64,000 nucleotides of DNA. It comes from Paenibacillus lignilyticus. Its GTDB lineage: Bacteria > Bacillota > Bacilli > Paenibacillales > Paenibacillaceae. Made by a program: the position numbers and the translations under genes. A model generated the notes under the pieces. It was given only the letters and a program-made list of their open reading frames with translations. It did no database searches and was not told where the DNA came from. The stretch is taken from positions 124,001 through 188,000 of the forward strand of contig NZ_JAGKSP010000009.1 in assembly GCF_017942085.1 (NCBI RefSeq). The letters run 5' to 3'. Positions 9,139-17,903 of this stretch are shown here, piece by piece (the stretch's first letter is position 1; each line of letters begins with the position of its first letter).

Positions 9139-9759
9139 TTACGTACGGAATATGATTTCGCGATAAACATCATAAACGAACCAATAAATTTGCATGCCCA
9201 AGCTGAATGCCAGCGTGCCGAGAAATACGACGAATCCCATTGCGATCACGGTCAGCACCAACGTGAGAATGGCTTTAGCCGGCGTGTATTGATGCACCGT
9301 CATAATGCCGATGAACAGCAAGAGGAGGAACCAGATACTCGCCAAGCTGTTGACCAGCCAATAGAATGACGTCTCCTCCTGCGTCATGAACCGGCTTATA
9401 AACGTAATCGGCAGATTGAGCAGCACGATCGGCAGCAGCGCATAGCCGGTTGCCATAACGATTTCCTTGAACTTGCCTTCGCCCTCCATCAGCGTCGTAA
9501 TGGACCAGTTCGCTATGCAGAACAGGAAGAACGGCAGCACCGTGAATTGCAAATCATCCAGACTGTTTAACGACCTCGGGTCTACGAAATTGACGAGAAA
9601 ACCTGCGAATTGCTTCTGCAGGATGAGCGTCAGCACAAGCAGCAGGAGAATGGCCAAGGAAACTTTGACCTTCCCTTTATTCTCGTATTTCATGTCCCAG
9701 AATCCGTCGAACGGATGCAAGATGAGATGGAGCGGAAACTTAATATAATCCTGCTTCAC
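9139..9759 (-). CDS. Yip1-family integral membrane protein
   Basis: 206 aa with about five hydrophobic segments (roughly residues 33-50, 71-88, 103-125, 130-155, 160-190), the layout of the YIP1 domain family. The N-terminal motif HPFDGFWDMKYENKG is typical of bacterial Yip1 proteins found beside sugar ABC transporters in Paenibacillus. The start is GTG, overlapping the 3' end of the NHL gene by 20 nt, with AGGAGG about 10 nt upstream. No function is known. Its fixed place between an NHL-TPR protein and a DUF5696 protein suggests a membrane platform of these three, which is inference. Confidence 0.78.
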   Translation of the reverse strand: MKQDYIKFPLHLILHPFDGFWDMKYENKGKVKVSLAILLLLVLTLILQKQFAGFLVNFVDPRSLNSLDDLQFTVLPFFLFCIANWSITTLMEGEGKFKEIVMATGYALLPIVLLNLPITFISRFMTQEETSFYWLVNSLASIWFLLLLFIGIMTVHQYTPAKAILTLVLTVIAMGFVVFLGTLAFSLGMQIYWFVYDVYREIIFRT

Positions 9760-11212
9760 GTTTCACAGTCCTCCTTCTTATAACGTTCCTGGCGATGCGG
9801 AACGCGACGAATGCGGCTACGAGCGAGATCAGCACCGTCATGAATGGGCCGAAATTGTCCTTCATCACTTCCCGGCGATATCGCTTGTAGGCAACGGAGT
9901 AGTTTTTCCGGCTCATGCCGAGCTTGAAATATTCCATGGCCTCTTCGTTCTTCTTCTCCATGAGCAGCGATTTGCCGATACCTAAGTAGGCGATCTCGTA
10001 GTTCGTATTCAGACGCAGCACCTGGCCCCATAATTTGACGGCCTCGTTATCGTTTCCGCTGTAATGCTGAATCGTTGCTTGACGAACCAAACTGCCGAAC
10101 TCCGTAGGACGGAAGACCGCGATATTGTTCTTGCCCCGATCGAGCACGGCAAGCTTATCGCCAATTTGTTCCACGGCTACCGGTGTATTGAATACGCCAA
10201 GCTGGTTGCCTCTGTCGCCGAAAGCATAGAGCAAGTCGCCTTCGTCATTGTACGTGAACAGTCGCGCGCGATTCGAATCCAGTGCTACATACATGCCGCC
10301 GTCAAGCACCTTAATGTCGGTGAGCTTCGACGGCCCCGAGTTATTGCCGAACCTTCTGAAGCGGATGTCGCCTTTGACCGGCCAGTAGCCGTACCGTTTA
10401 AGCACATCTTGACCGGATGGATTAAGCCGTTTGATCGTTTCATTCGACGTATTATCGATGGCAGTCGCGTAAACGAACCCTTTGCTGTCAATATCGACGC
10501 TTGCGAATTCGGTCGGGATGAACAGTTCCATCTGCTGCTTCTGCGCTTTCGTGGACAACGATCTCCAAAGCCGTTCCCATAGGCTTGGCGATACGCTGAT
10601 CGTGCCGACATATCCCATGAATACCTTCTTGTCGTCGAATTGCATGATGCCTTCAAAGACGCCGCGGGCGACTACGAATAATCGGTCCGCGCTGTCTACG
10701 GTTACCTTAAGCGGCACGAACTTAAAGTCTTTCGGCAAAATATCCGATTTCGGGCTTTCGACGATCTTGATCAGCTTGCCATTGTTTGAAAGCACGACGA
10801 CTCGATTGTGCTCGGTATCGGCGACGTAGATTTCGTTCTTCTCCGAGACGAACAGCCCTTCCGGCGCCGCGAAGCCGTCTTCCTTGCCGTTATTGTCAAA
10901 CTTGGTGATGATTTGCTTGACGTTTAATTGACCGTCAAGGATGACCACCCGAGCATTGCCGCTGTCCAGGATATATATAGTGCCGTCATGCGTCACGTAC
11001 ATATCTTTAGGCTGATTGAAATCGCCGATACCCAAGCTGCTCCCGGTAATCGCATAGTCCGGCAAGTATGGGGCGGGCAGCGGCACGGCATCCCCGTAGA
11101 AATCATAATTGTAAGCTTCGTATGGCGCAGCTGCCGAGGCCGGCGGCGGCACAACGATCGTCATCACCAGCGCCATAATCGCAGCAAGCAGGAGCACTCT
11201 CTTACTTTGCAC
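9740..11212 (-). CDS. NHL-repeat and TPR membrane protein
   Basis: 490 aa. Signal peptide 1-28 with likely cleavage after ASA. Residues about 50-350 contain NHL-type beta-propeller blades (FNQPKDMYVTHDGTIYILDSG, AAPEGLFVSEKNEIYVADTEHNRV). Residues about 365-450 form TPR-like helices (YSGNDNEAVKLWGQVLRLN, KKNEEAMEYFKLGM). A C-terminal membrane segment spans about 455-478 and ends in a basic tail. It should be an extracytoplasmic propeller tethered by its C-terminus. The start is GTG after a GGGGGTGG site. Propellers of this type bind glycans or proteins; no ligand can be read from sequence. Confidence 0.8.
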   Translation of the reverse strand: MQSKRVLLLAAIMALVMTIVVPPPASAAAPYEAYNYDFYGDAVPLPAPYLPDYAITGSSLGIGDFNQPKDMYVTHDGTIYILDSGNARVVILDGQLNVKQIITKFDNNGKEDGFAAPEGLFVSEKNEIYVADTEHNRVVVLSNNGKLIKIVESPKSDILPKDFKFVPLKVTVDSADRLFVVARGVFEGIMQFDDKKVFMGYVGTISVSPSLWERLWRSLSTKAQKQQMELFIPTEFASVDIDSKGFVYATAIDNTSNETIKRLNPSGQDVLKRYGYWPVKGDIRFRRFGNNSGPSKLTDIKVLDGGMYVALDSNRARLFTYNDEGDLLYAFGDRGNQLGVFNTPVAVEQIGDKLAVLDRGKNNIAVFRPTEFGSLVRQATIQHYSGNDNEAVKLWGQVLRLNTNYEIAYLGIGKSLLMEKKNEEAMEYFKLGMSRKNYSVAYKRYRREVMKDNFGPFMTVLISLVAAFVAFRIARNVIRRRTVKREAGLY

Positions 11213-11225
11213 GCTTCCACCCCCT

Positions 11226-12092
11226 CTAGTCCTTCATGCCGGACGTCGTCATCGTTTCGATAATGCGGCTTTGCGAGAATACGAATAGGGCAATCGGTAC
11301 GCTCATGAGAATCAATGCGACAGCCGAGCCGACGCCGGCACGCGCAATCCCGCCGAAAATAATTTGATTGGACGCATAGTGAAGCGTTTTTAACTGTTCG
11401 CTATAGATAAATCCGTTGCCGTCCGTACCCCAAAGCATCTGGAACAAGAGAATGACGAGCGTGAGCCAAGCCGGTTTCACGTTCGGCATGACGATTTGCC
11501 AGAAGATGCGGTATTCGTTTGCCCCGTCGATCTTCGCCGATTCGAGAAGCGCGTCCGGAATTTGTTCCATGAACTGCTTCATCAAGTAGAGGCCGAGCGA
11601 GAACGCGAAGGCTGGCACGATAACCGCCCAGTACGTGTCTATTAATCCGATCCAGGACATGACCATATAATTCGGAATTGCCGTAACCTGCGGCGTAAAC
11701 ATCAGCGACAGCACGACGATCGTAAAGATGATTTTGCTGCCCGGAAAACGATGCTTCGCCAGCGGATATGCTGCGGCGGAAGCCAGCAAGACGTGACCGA
11801 CTACACCCATCCCGGTAATGAAGAACGTATTGAAAATATAGCGGGAAAACGGTACCCACGATTGGCCGAGCAGCGTCATTAAGTCGATGAAATTGCTCGT
11901 GGTCGGATGCCTGACGAATAAGGTCGGCGGGAACAAGAAAATTTCGTCCAGCGGCTTGAACGCCGCATTAATCGCATATACAAGCGGCAGCGCCATAAAA
12001 GAAGCAACGAGCGCCAGAAATGCCGTAAGCCAGAATGTTCCGGCAAAGGAACGGTTTACGCGTTTTTTACGAAGCGTTAGCGCAAGCTTCAT
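11226..12092 (-). CDS. carbohydrate ABC transporter permease, MalG type (first pair)
   Basis: 288-aa permease with six membrane segments and an EAA loop (DALLESAKIDGANEYRIFWQIVMP). The open frame extends to 12146, but the ATG at 12092 is preferred: it follows the stop of the upstream permease by 4 nt and has AGGAAGGTGGGG upstream, and the extra 18 residues would overlap that gene. It forms a CUT1-type channel with the preceding gene. The paired solute-binding protein is likely the fusion protein directly upstream or the lipoprotein before that. Confidence 0.88.
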   Translation of the reverse strand: MKLALTLRKKRVNRSFAGTFWLTAFLALVASFMALPLVYAINAAFKPLDEIFLFPPTLFVRHPTTSNFIDLMTLLGQSWVPFSRYIFNTFFITGMGVVGHVLLASAAAYPLAKHRFPGSKIIFTIVVLSLMFTPQVTAIPNYMVMSWIGLIDTYWAVIVPAFAFSLGLYLMKQFMEQIPDALLESAKIDGANEYRIFWQIVMPNVKPAWLTLVILLFQMLWGTDGNGFIYSEQLKTLHYASNQIIFGGIARAGVGSAVALILMSVPIALFVFSQSRIIETMTTSGMKD

Positions 12093-12096
12093 GCGG

Positions 12097-13065
12097 TTAA
12101 TTCCCCACCTTCCTGAGAAGTCGTTGAACCGCCAAATTCGCGCCAAGCATCAAGAGGAACAAGACGGTCGCGATCGCGGAAGCGTACCCCATTTCGAATC
12201 GGATCGTACCGAAGTCGATCAAGTGCGTGACGATCGTTTCCGCGGCGTAGTTCACGCTCGGGAAGCCGGCCAAGTAGATCGAAACATCCGCTATGGCGAG
12301 TGACGCCGTTATCTGGATGACGGCCCCGAACATTAACTGCGGCTTCATCGACGGCAGCGTGATATACCACAGCTCCTGCCAACGGTTCTTGACGCCATCG
12401 ACGGCGCCTGCTTCATAGAGCGTCTTATCGACGGTCTGCAGACCCGCAATGAAGGCAAGGAAGCCGGTACCCAAACTGAGCCATAATTGAACGAGGATGA
12501 CGATCGGCATGATGTACTTCTCCGTCTTCAGCCATAGAATCGGGTCCAGGATCACGCCCATCTTAATCAAGAAGCCGTTAGCGATGCCGTAACGGTCGCC
12601 CGAGAAGATCATCTGCCACAGGAAATACACGTTTCCCGAGATCGACGGCGCATAGAACACGAGCGTCATGAATGCGCGCAGCTTCGGCCGTAGATCATTA
12701 ATAAGCCAAGCAAACACGAAACAAGCGATGTAGCTGAGCGGTCCTGTAATAACCGCGAAGAGAATCGTGTTCTTGACCGCAATCAAGAACACGTCGTCTT
12801 CCAGAAACAAGCGGCCATAATTCTGCCAGCCGATAAAACGCGGAAACTCAAGCATATTGAAGTAAGTGAAACTAATAACGATAGACATAATGACAGGCAG
12901 CACCGTAAATACGGCAAAGAGCAGCAAATAGGGCGACATCAGGATATAAGAATGCTTATGGCCCTTCATGATCTCCCATTTGACAGCCCACCAGCTCGGA
13001 GTGCTCGTCGGCGTTTTTCCTGCCACTGTCGTTGTTCGTTGATTCGGCAAATCGATATTTGACAT
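12097..13065 (-). CDS. carbohydrate ABC transporter permease, MalF type (first pair)
   Basis: 322-aa sugar permease with a polar N-terminal tail of about 45 residues, six membrane segments and an EAA loop (LYEAGAVDGVKNRWQELWYITLP). The ATG at 13065 is preferred over the longer frame (13122) because it has AAAGGAGGGG 5 nt upstream, and the longer form would overlap the preceding stop at 13079. It lies 13 nt after the large solute-binding fusion gene. It belongs to the MalF/UgpA-like half of a CUT1 importer. Confidence 0.88.
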   Translation of the reverse strand: MSNIDLPNQRTTTVAGKTPTSTPSWWAVKWEIMKGHKHSYILMSPYLLLFAVFTVLPVIMSIVISFTYFNMLEFPRFIGWQNYGRLFLEDDVFLIAVKNTILFAVITGPLSYIACFVFAWLINDLRPKLRAFMTLVFYAPSISGNVYFLWQMIFSGDRYGIANGFLIKMGVILDPILWLKTEKYIMPIVILVQLWLSLGTGFLAFIAGLQTVDKTLYEAGAVDGVKNRWQELWYITLPSMKPQLMFGAVIQITASLAIADVSIYLAGFPSVNYAAETIVTHLIDFGTIRFEMGYASAIATVLFLLMLGANLAVQRLLRKVGN

Positions 13066-13078
13066 TTGGACCCCTCCT

Positions 13079-16015
13079 TTATTCCGGCAGGCCGAATTCT
13101 TTGCGTTTCGCGCGAATTTCATCTTGGATATACTGCGCGTAGTCGAGGATCGCTTCGCGCGCCTCCGTATCCGCTCCGACGACGACTTTCAAGAATGCGT
13201 TCTGTAGATGCCGTCCGGTGAAGTAACCGCCCGGAACCTCCGGAATGCCGCGGACCCACTCAAATTCCTCTTTCAAGCTGTCATAATCGGCCACAGGCCA
13301 AGGCAAGCTGTCAAGCGCTTTGACGTTCGCGGTCGGATAGCGGGCCGAAGCGCCCATAAGCGCTTCCATTTCGCGGCCGTACTTCGTCTGCGCATCTTCG
13401 CCGGTCCACCATTTCATGAACTGCCATGCGGCATCCTTATCCTTCGCGCCGCTTAGCATCAGCGTACCGCTTCCGTTGCTTGGCGTATCTCTGCGGATCG
13501 TGCCGTCCGGCTGTTTCGTGCCCGGAATCGGAACGAAGCCCCACATGCCGCGAATTTCCGGCGCGAATACAGACAGCTGGTTATACGTCGTATAATCGAC
13601 GATACCGATCGGCATTTCACCGGTTCTGAAACGGTTCGCGAAATCGAATTCGCGCTCAAGCTTATAATCGCTGTAAAGGTCGGTCCAGGTTTTGAACGTC
13701 TCTACCCCGATTCTGGAATCCAAATCGGACTCCTTGCCTTCGTTCCGGTAAAATTGTCCGCCATTCTGCATGAGCATCGTAGCAAAGATGGAATTCGGTG
13801 GAATGTTCTGACCCGGAATCGGCACGGAGGTCGCAGGCGTCGTAATCGGCATGCCAAGCTGCATCCGGTTCTTGTTCAGCACTGCGAGCAGCTTATACAT
13901 ATCGTCCCAAGTTTGAGGCACATCCAGGCCCAGCTCTTTCAAGACATCCTTCCGATAAAAAAGCATATTGAAGGTTTGGGTTTCCGGCAGCGCATAGACG
14001 CCTTTCTGGTAAGTAAACGGAACTAGCGCGCTTGGACGGAACCAATTGGCTACTTCCCGGTAATCCGGGAATTGCGACAGATCGGCCGCAGCTTTGCGCA
14101 TCGCGTAGTTCACCGGAATATCGTTGCTGATTTGCATCGCGACATCCGGCCCTTGGCCTGCAAGCGTAGCCGGCAGCAGCGTATTCATTTGTACCAACTT
14201 CAGATTCACGTTAATGCCGGTCTCCGGCGTGAACGTTTCGTCGATCATCGCTTTCAGCGTATTCGCCTGGTCGCGGCCGCTTCCGATCCACACGGTAATG
14301 GAACGCGGATTCTTCTCGTCGGATGCATTGCCGATCTGGTTGTAATCGATGAAGAAGGAATACGCGAACGTTGTGATCTCATGGCTAAGTCTCGTAAAAA
14401 ATCCGTCTCCGTCGGAAGGAAGCTTCTTATTCGGCGAAGCGACATAGATTTCGTCGATTTGCAGCGGCATTTCGAGCGCCTTCTGCAGCCAAGTGCCCAG
14501 ACCGCCCGTGTTGCTCTTGTAAGCGGCAAGGCGGCGCGGAATCGTGTCCGGATTATCGATGAGCTCGCCAAGCTGCAGCGCCATCGTCTTAAGAAGTGCT
14601 TCGGAATCGCTGCTTCCGCCCGAAAGCCTCTTCAATTCTTTGCTTACGGCCGTCAGTCTTTCTTCCTCCGACTTGAACGTCTTCAGCAAGTTCGGCACCT
14701 GCTCGTCCACGCGGTAGTCGCGGAACTTATCCGGCGATGCGCCTGTAATCATGATGATTTTGCGGTACATCTCGTTGAGGTTAAATAAGCTGTCTTTCAC
14801 TTCGCGGATAAGCGGCGCGAATTCGCCGAGCGTGTCTTCAAGGCGGATGATGTTCTTGCCTTTCTTTAGCTCGAACAAATACGGCTCGTCTCCTCCCATT
14901 ACGTCGATGCGGTATCCGCTCTTATAACGGAACGGGATTTGCTCCGCTTCCCGGAACGGCACTTCGCCGTTAACGTACAGCCTGCGCGTCGAGTAAATGC
15001 CGCGGACGAATTGCTGTTTTGCCTTTAAGGCGATTTTATACAGTCCGGCTTCCGGAGCGTCAATCTCCCATTCGATCCACTGCCCGGGCATACGCCAATT
15101 GTAGCCGCCGATCGTATTAACCCGAATGAGCTCCGGACTGTACGGCTTCACGGCTGCGCTGGCCCGTTCGGTTTGCGGATAGAGAGTCGGAGACGACTTG
15201 GCGCGCGCATTCTCGGCTTGAACCGTAATGAGCTGACCGTCCGTTTTCTTTAAGCCCTCCTGCTCGTATCTCTTAACGGTTTCTTCATATAGCGCGGGAT
15301 GCTTGTCTTGATACAAGCGCAGCTGCCGAACGACCATCGGCTCGCGCTGCGATACGAATGAGAGCGTGTGCGTTCCGGCGGTCAAGTAGAACCGGAAAGG
15401 ATCCGCGTAGTAGCCATTCGAATCCTTGAGCAGCAATTCGCGCCATTCGGGCCGCTCAAACTGCTGCGGGCGCAGGTCGTTTCCGCGGTTATCCCGCTTC
15501 ACCTGATCCAGCTCATTGTCCCAAATGCGGTCGAATTGCAAATAATCCGCTTCCTCAAACGGCAGCACGCCGTCGATCAACAACGAACGCTCGATACTCG
15601 AGCTTTTTCCTTTGATGGGATAGTACTGTACCGAGATATTGTAAAAGCCCGCTTCCGGGACATTCACCTTCCAGTCGACTCGTCCTTGTTCGCCGGTCTT
15701 CAGCGAAGTACCGCTCATGCCCTCGTAATTGTCGAGCTTCTCGATGCCATCGCCTTCCGCCATCGCATAATCGGAAGCATCGATGATCACTTCGCGATCA
15801 GGGAACCCCGCACTTTCATTCTTAGCCAGGTACGATGCGTAATCGCCTCGTTCTTGCTGCAGCGAGGTCCACGAACCGCTGACGAACGTCGATTTCTCGC
15901 CAGCGCCGCTAACGTTGTCTGCCCCAAGCTGAGACCAGAGCACAAGTAGCCCGGCCGCTCCAACAATGCCGATCGACCATAAAGTCAACTTCTTCTTTCG
16001 AACAGTTCCTTTCAA
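13079..16015 (-). CDS. membrane-anchored fusion of carbohydrate-binding-like domains and an extracellular solute-binding domain
   Basis: 978 aa. N-terminal anchor about residues 9-28 without a lipobox. Two beta-sandwich regions of CBM6/35-like pattern follow (about 75-240 and 265-405; each has AGFYNISV or AGLYKIAL strands and a VNGEVPF/IDGVLPF motif). A helical linker spans about 405-545, and a family-1 solute-binding fold about 570-950 (ITVWIGSGRDQANTLKAMID start, ALPETQTFNMLFYRKDVLKELG). Ordinary family-1 binding proteins are about 420-550 aa. The TTG at 16015 is chosen because AGGAGGG lies 6 nt upstream; a GTG at 16069 would add 18 residues without a good ribosome site. It probably captures polymer ends at the membrane and feeds the permease pair. 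Confidence 0.78.
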   Translation of the reverse strand: MKGTVRKKKLTLWSIGIVGAAGLLVLWSQLGADNVSGAGEKSTFVSGSWTSLQQERGDYASYLAKNESAGFPDREVIIDASDYAMAEGDGIEKLDNYEGMSGTSLKTGEQGRVDWKVNVPEAGFYNISVQYYPIKGKSSSIERSLLIDGVLPFEEADYLQFDRIWDNELDQVKRDNRGNDLRPQQFERPEWRELLLKDSNGYYADPFRFYLTAGTHTLSFVSQREPMVVRQLRLYQDKHPALYEETVKRYEQEGLKKTDGQLITVQAENARAKSSPTLYPQTERASAAVKPYSPELIRVNTIGGYNWRMPGQWIEWEIDAPEAGLYKIALKAKQQFVRGIYSTRRLYVNGEVPFREAEQIPFRYKSGYRIDVMGGDEPYLFELKKGKNIIRLEDTLGEFAPLIREVKDSLFNLNEMYRKIIMITGASPDKFRDYRVDEQVPNLLKTFKSEEERLTAVSKELKRLSGGSSDSEALLKTMALQLGELIDNPDTIPRRLAAYKSNTGGLGTWLQKALEMPLQIDEIYVASPNKKLPSDGDGFFTRLSHEITTFAYSFFIDYNQIGNASDEKNPRSITVWIGSGRDQANTLKAMIDETFTPETGINVNLKLVQMNTLLPATLAGQGPDVAMQISNDIPVNYAMRKAAADLSQFPDYREVANWFRPSALVPFTYQKGVYALPETQTFNMLFYRKDVLKELGLDVPQTWDDMYKLLAVLNKNRMQLGMPITTPATSVPIPGQNIPPNSIFATMLMQNGGQFYRNEGKESDLDSRIGVETFKTWTDLYSDYKLEREFDFANRFRTGEMPIGIVDYTTYNQLSVFAPEIRGMWGFVPIPGTKQPDGTIRRDTPSNGSGTLMLSGAKDKDAAWQFMKWWTGEDAQTKYGREMEALMGASARYPTANVKALDSLPWPVADYDSLKEEFEWVRGIPEVPGGYFTGRHLQNAFLKVVVGADTEAREAILDYAQYIQDEIRAKRKEFGLPE

Positions 16016-16077
16016 TGTCAGCCCTCCTATGCGGCGACTTGATCTGCGGCCAACCTCATATTTTTTCACCTAACGAA

Positions 16078-16093
16078 CTAACTGGACAGTTAG
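16078..16093. repeat. short palindrome, possible operator, upstream of the fusion gene
   Basis: CTAACTG-GA-CAGTTAG, two 7-bp arms with a 2-nt centre, about 63 nt before the TTG start. The loop is too tight for a good RNA hairpin, so a protein-binding site is more likely. No regulator is assigned. Confidence 0.4.
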
Positions 16094-16139
16094 GTTGTTA
16101 TGATCGCATGATAGGTTGAAGTAGCATCCGGGAATTGGT

Positions 16140-16177
16140 GAAACAAAAGGGGCTGTACCGATTATTCGGCAGCCCCT
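16140..16177 (-). terminator. terminator after the lipoprotein solute-binding gene
   Basis: Stem 16148-16155/16170-16177 (AGGGGCTG/CAGCCCCT, with an inner CCGA/TCGG stem). On the minus strand it is followed by TTTTGTTT. It separates the abundant binding protein from the rest of the operon and may allow partial read-through. Confidence 0.8.
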
Positions 16178-16208
16178 CTCCTTAGTTGCCAGTACTGCTC
16201 CAATCAGC

Positions 16209-17603
16209 TTATTTCAGCTTATCCAGCGCAGCTTGGCCGTTTGTCTTATACTTCTCAAGCGTTGCCGCTACGGATTGATTTTTGACGATAACGTCATCCA
16301 TGATCGTGAAGAACGGGAAGTCTGCTATGCCTTCTTCGATCGAAAGGCGGCCAGTACCGTTTACGTGCTCGATCGCCATCTTGATGTCAGCTTCGTTCTT
16401 GAAGCGGGACTCAAGCCAGTCTTGACCGAGGTATTCTTCTGTCGCAGGGATATCTTGCAATTCTTCGAAAATTTGGTACACGATTTGCGGATCCTTCGTC
16501 CCTTTCGGAATAAAGTAACCATTTTGCGCCGTGTTCGCGAACGTGTATTTCCCGTCGCTTTGCGGTCCTGCAGGGTTAGGCACGATACCAACCTCGAAGG
16601 TCAGATCCCCCATGTTCCAGTCATAGTTGATCGACATGGCGACATCGCCGTCTTTGAACGTATTCGTTTCGTTCCAGTCCATTTTATTGCCGCTTTTCAC
16701 TTTCACGACATTCTCCACATTGTAGAGACGGTTAACGAATTCAAGCGCTTCAGCCATCTTCGGATCCGTAAAACCTAGCGATAAGTCCGTATCGGTAACG
16801 AACAGCGCGCCGTTCGTTACGCCGATGTGCCGAGCCGCGTCAGCTGCCCAGCCTGCGTAGCCCCATGTATCTTTCTTGCCGTCGTTGTTGGAGTCTGTCG
16901 TTGCTTGCTTCGCGATTTCCATGAACTTGTCCCAAGTCCATTCGCCGTTGTTGTACAGATCCTGCGGATCCTGCAAGCCAAGCTTCTTGATCAAATCGCG
17001 GTTATAGTACAGTCCTACTGCCGAAATGCCCGGCGTATTGAACGAATATTCCGTTCCGCCGATTGCCGGCAGCTTCTGAACGCGCTTCTGTTCTTTGTTG
17101 ATGTCGTTATCAGCCGTTGTGAAGTCCGTAAGCGGAAGTACAAGGCCTTGTTTAATTGGCGCGATCGCGCGTTTGAACTCCATGATCGAAATGTCGGCCA
17201 TCGGCTCGCCAGCAAGCACTGCGGTCGTGAACTTGTCCATGTATTGATCGAACGGAATGTTCACGAATTCGAGCTTCATGTTATATTTTTCTTCGAGCTC
17301 TGCGATCTTCGCGAGGGAGGCTTTCTCGCCGGCCGTTTCACCTTTCGGCTTGCCATCCCACCACATGGAGATTTTGACTGTGCGGCCGCCTAAATTGATG
17401 GCTTCCGCCACAGGCTCGTTCGCTGCGTCATTTTCTTCGGTTGCGGCATTGTTTCCTGCAGGTTCAGTAGTTGTGTTGGTTGCAGTGTTGCTTTCGGTTG
17501 TGTTTGAGCCATTGTTGCTGGTATTGCCGTTGCCTCCTCCGCATGCACTTAGAGTAAGCATTAACGCGACAGACAAGATTGTAAGTGCTTTCATTTTTCT
17601 CAT
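16209..17603 (-). CDS. extracellular solute-binding lipoprotein of a sugar ABC transporter
   Basis: 464 aa. Lipoprotein signal with lipobox LSAC (C21), then a Ser/Asn/Thr/Glu-rich linker of about 45 residues and a family-1 solute-binding fold (VKISMWWDGKPKG start; GLYYNRDLIKKLGL; YFIPKGTKDPQIVYQIFEEL). The ATG at 17603 has AGGAGG 9 nt upstream; the frame open to 17639 includes this site and is rejected. It has its own promoter and terminator, so it is probably made in excess over the permeases. A D-rich turn (TTDSNNDGKKDTWG) resembles a calcium-binding loop seen in some such proteins. Sugar specificity cannot be read from sequence. Confidence 0.87.
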   Translation of the reverse strand: MRKMKALTILSVALMLTLSACGGGNGNTSNNGSNTTESNTATNTTTEPAGNNAATEENDAANEPVAEAINLGGRTVKISMWWDGKPKGETAGEKASLAKIAELEEKYNMKLEFVNIPFDQYMDKFTTAVLAGEPMADISIMEFKRAIAPIKQGLVLPLTDFTTADNDINKEQKRVQKLPAIGGTEYSFNTPGISAVGLYYNRDLIKKLGLQDPQDLYNNGEWTWDKFMEIAKQATTDSNNDGKKDTWGYAGWAADAARHIGVTNGALFVTDTDLSLGFTDPKMAEALEFVNRLYNVENVVKVKSGNKMDWNETNTFKDGDVAMSINYDWNMGDLTFEVGIVPNPAGPQSDGKYTFANTAQNGYFIPKGTKDPQIVYQIFEELQDIPATEEYLGQDWLESRFKNEADIKMAIEHVNGTGRLSIEEGIADFPFFTIMDDVIVKNQSVAATLEKYKTNGQAALDKLK

Positions 17604-17695
17604 TGCAAAACAACCTCCTATTTGTTTGTCTTGCCGCACTTCGGAGCAGAAGCCAATCCGTCTCCGAACCGCCTTTTTCTACCAGATTCCCCAAC

Positions 17696-17707
17696 GTAAA
17701 CGTTTAC
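17696..17707. promoter_or_regulatory. cre / LacI-family operator
   Basis: Perfect 12-bp palindrome GTAAACGTTTAC. Read on the minus strand with its flanks (ATGTAAACGTTTACG) it matches the CcpA cre consensus at 14 of 15 positions. It also suits the LacI-type regulator encoded next door. It lies about 60 nt downstream of the predicted transcription start, where a bound repressor would block elongation. Confidence 0.7.
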
Positions 17708-17770
17708 ATTTTACCGCTTAATGTTTTCTCACCACCACCGTTAGGCTAACATTTCAAAAACCACATGCCA

Positions 17771-17800
17771 AGCATAGCATCCACTACCAAAAACAGTCAA
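17771..17800 (-). promoter_or_regulatory. sigma-A promoter for the glycan transport operon
   Basis: On the minus strand TTGACT (17795-17800), an 18-nt spacer and TATGCT (17771-17776) with an extended-10 TG. It gives a leader of about 160 nt before the solute-binding gene that carries the cre-like palindrome. The remaining 17604-17963 interval is AT-rich, with only the lacI terminator besides. Confidence 0.7.
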
Positions 17801-17903
17801 TTAAATTTTGGTTAAAGCAACAAATAAATTTATGTTATGTTTTTATGTCGTTATGAATTTGTTATTTTGTTAGGCAACTTCGCATCTCTGGCATCATATA
17901 AAT

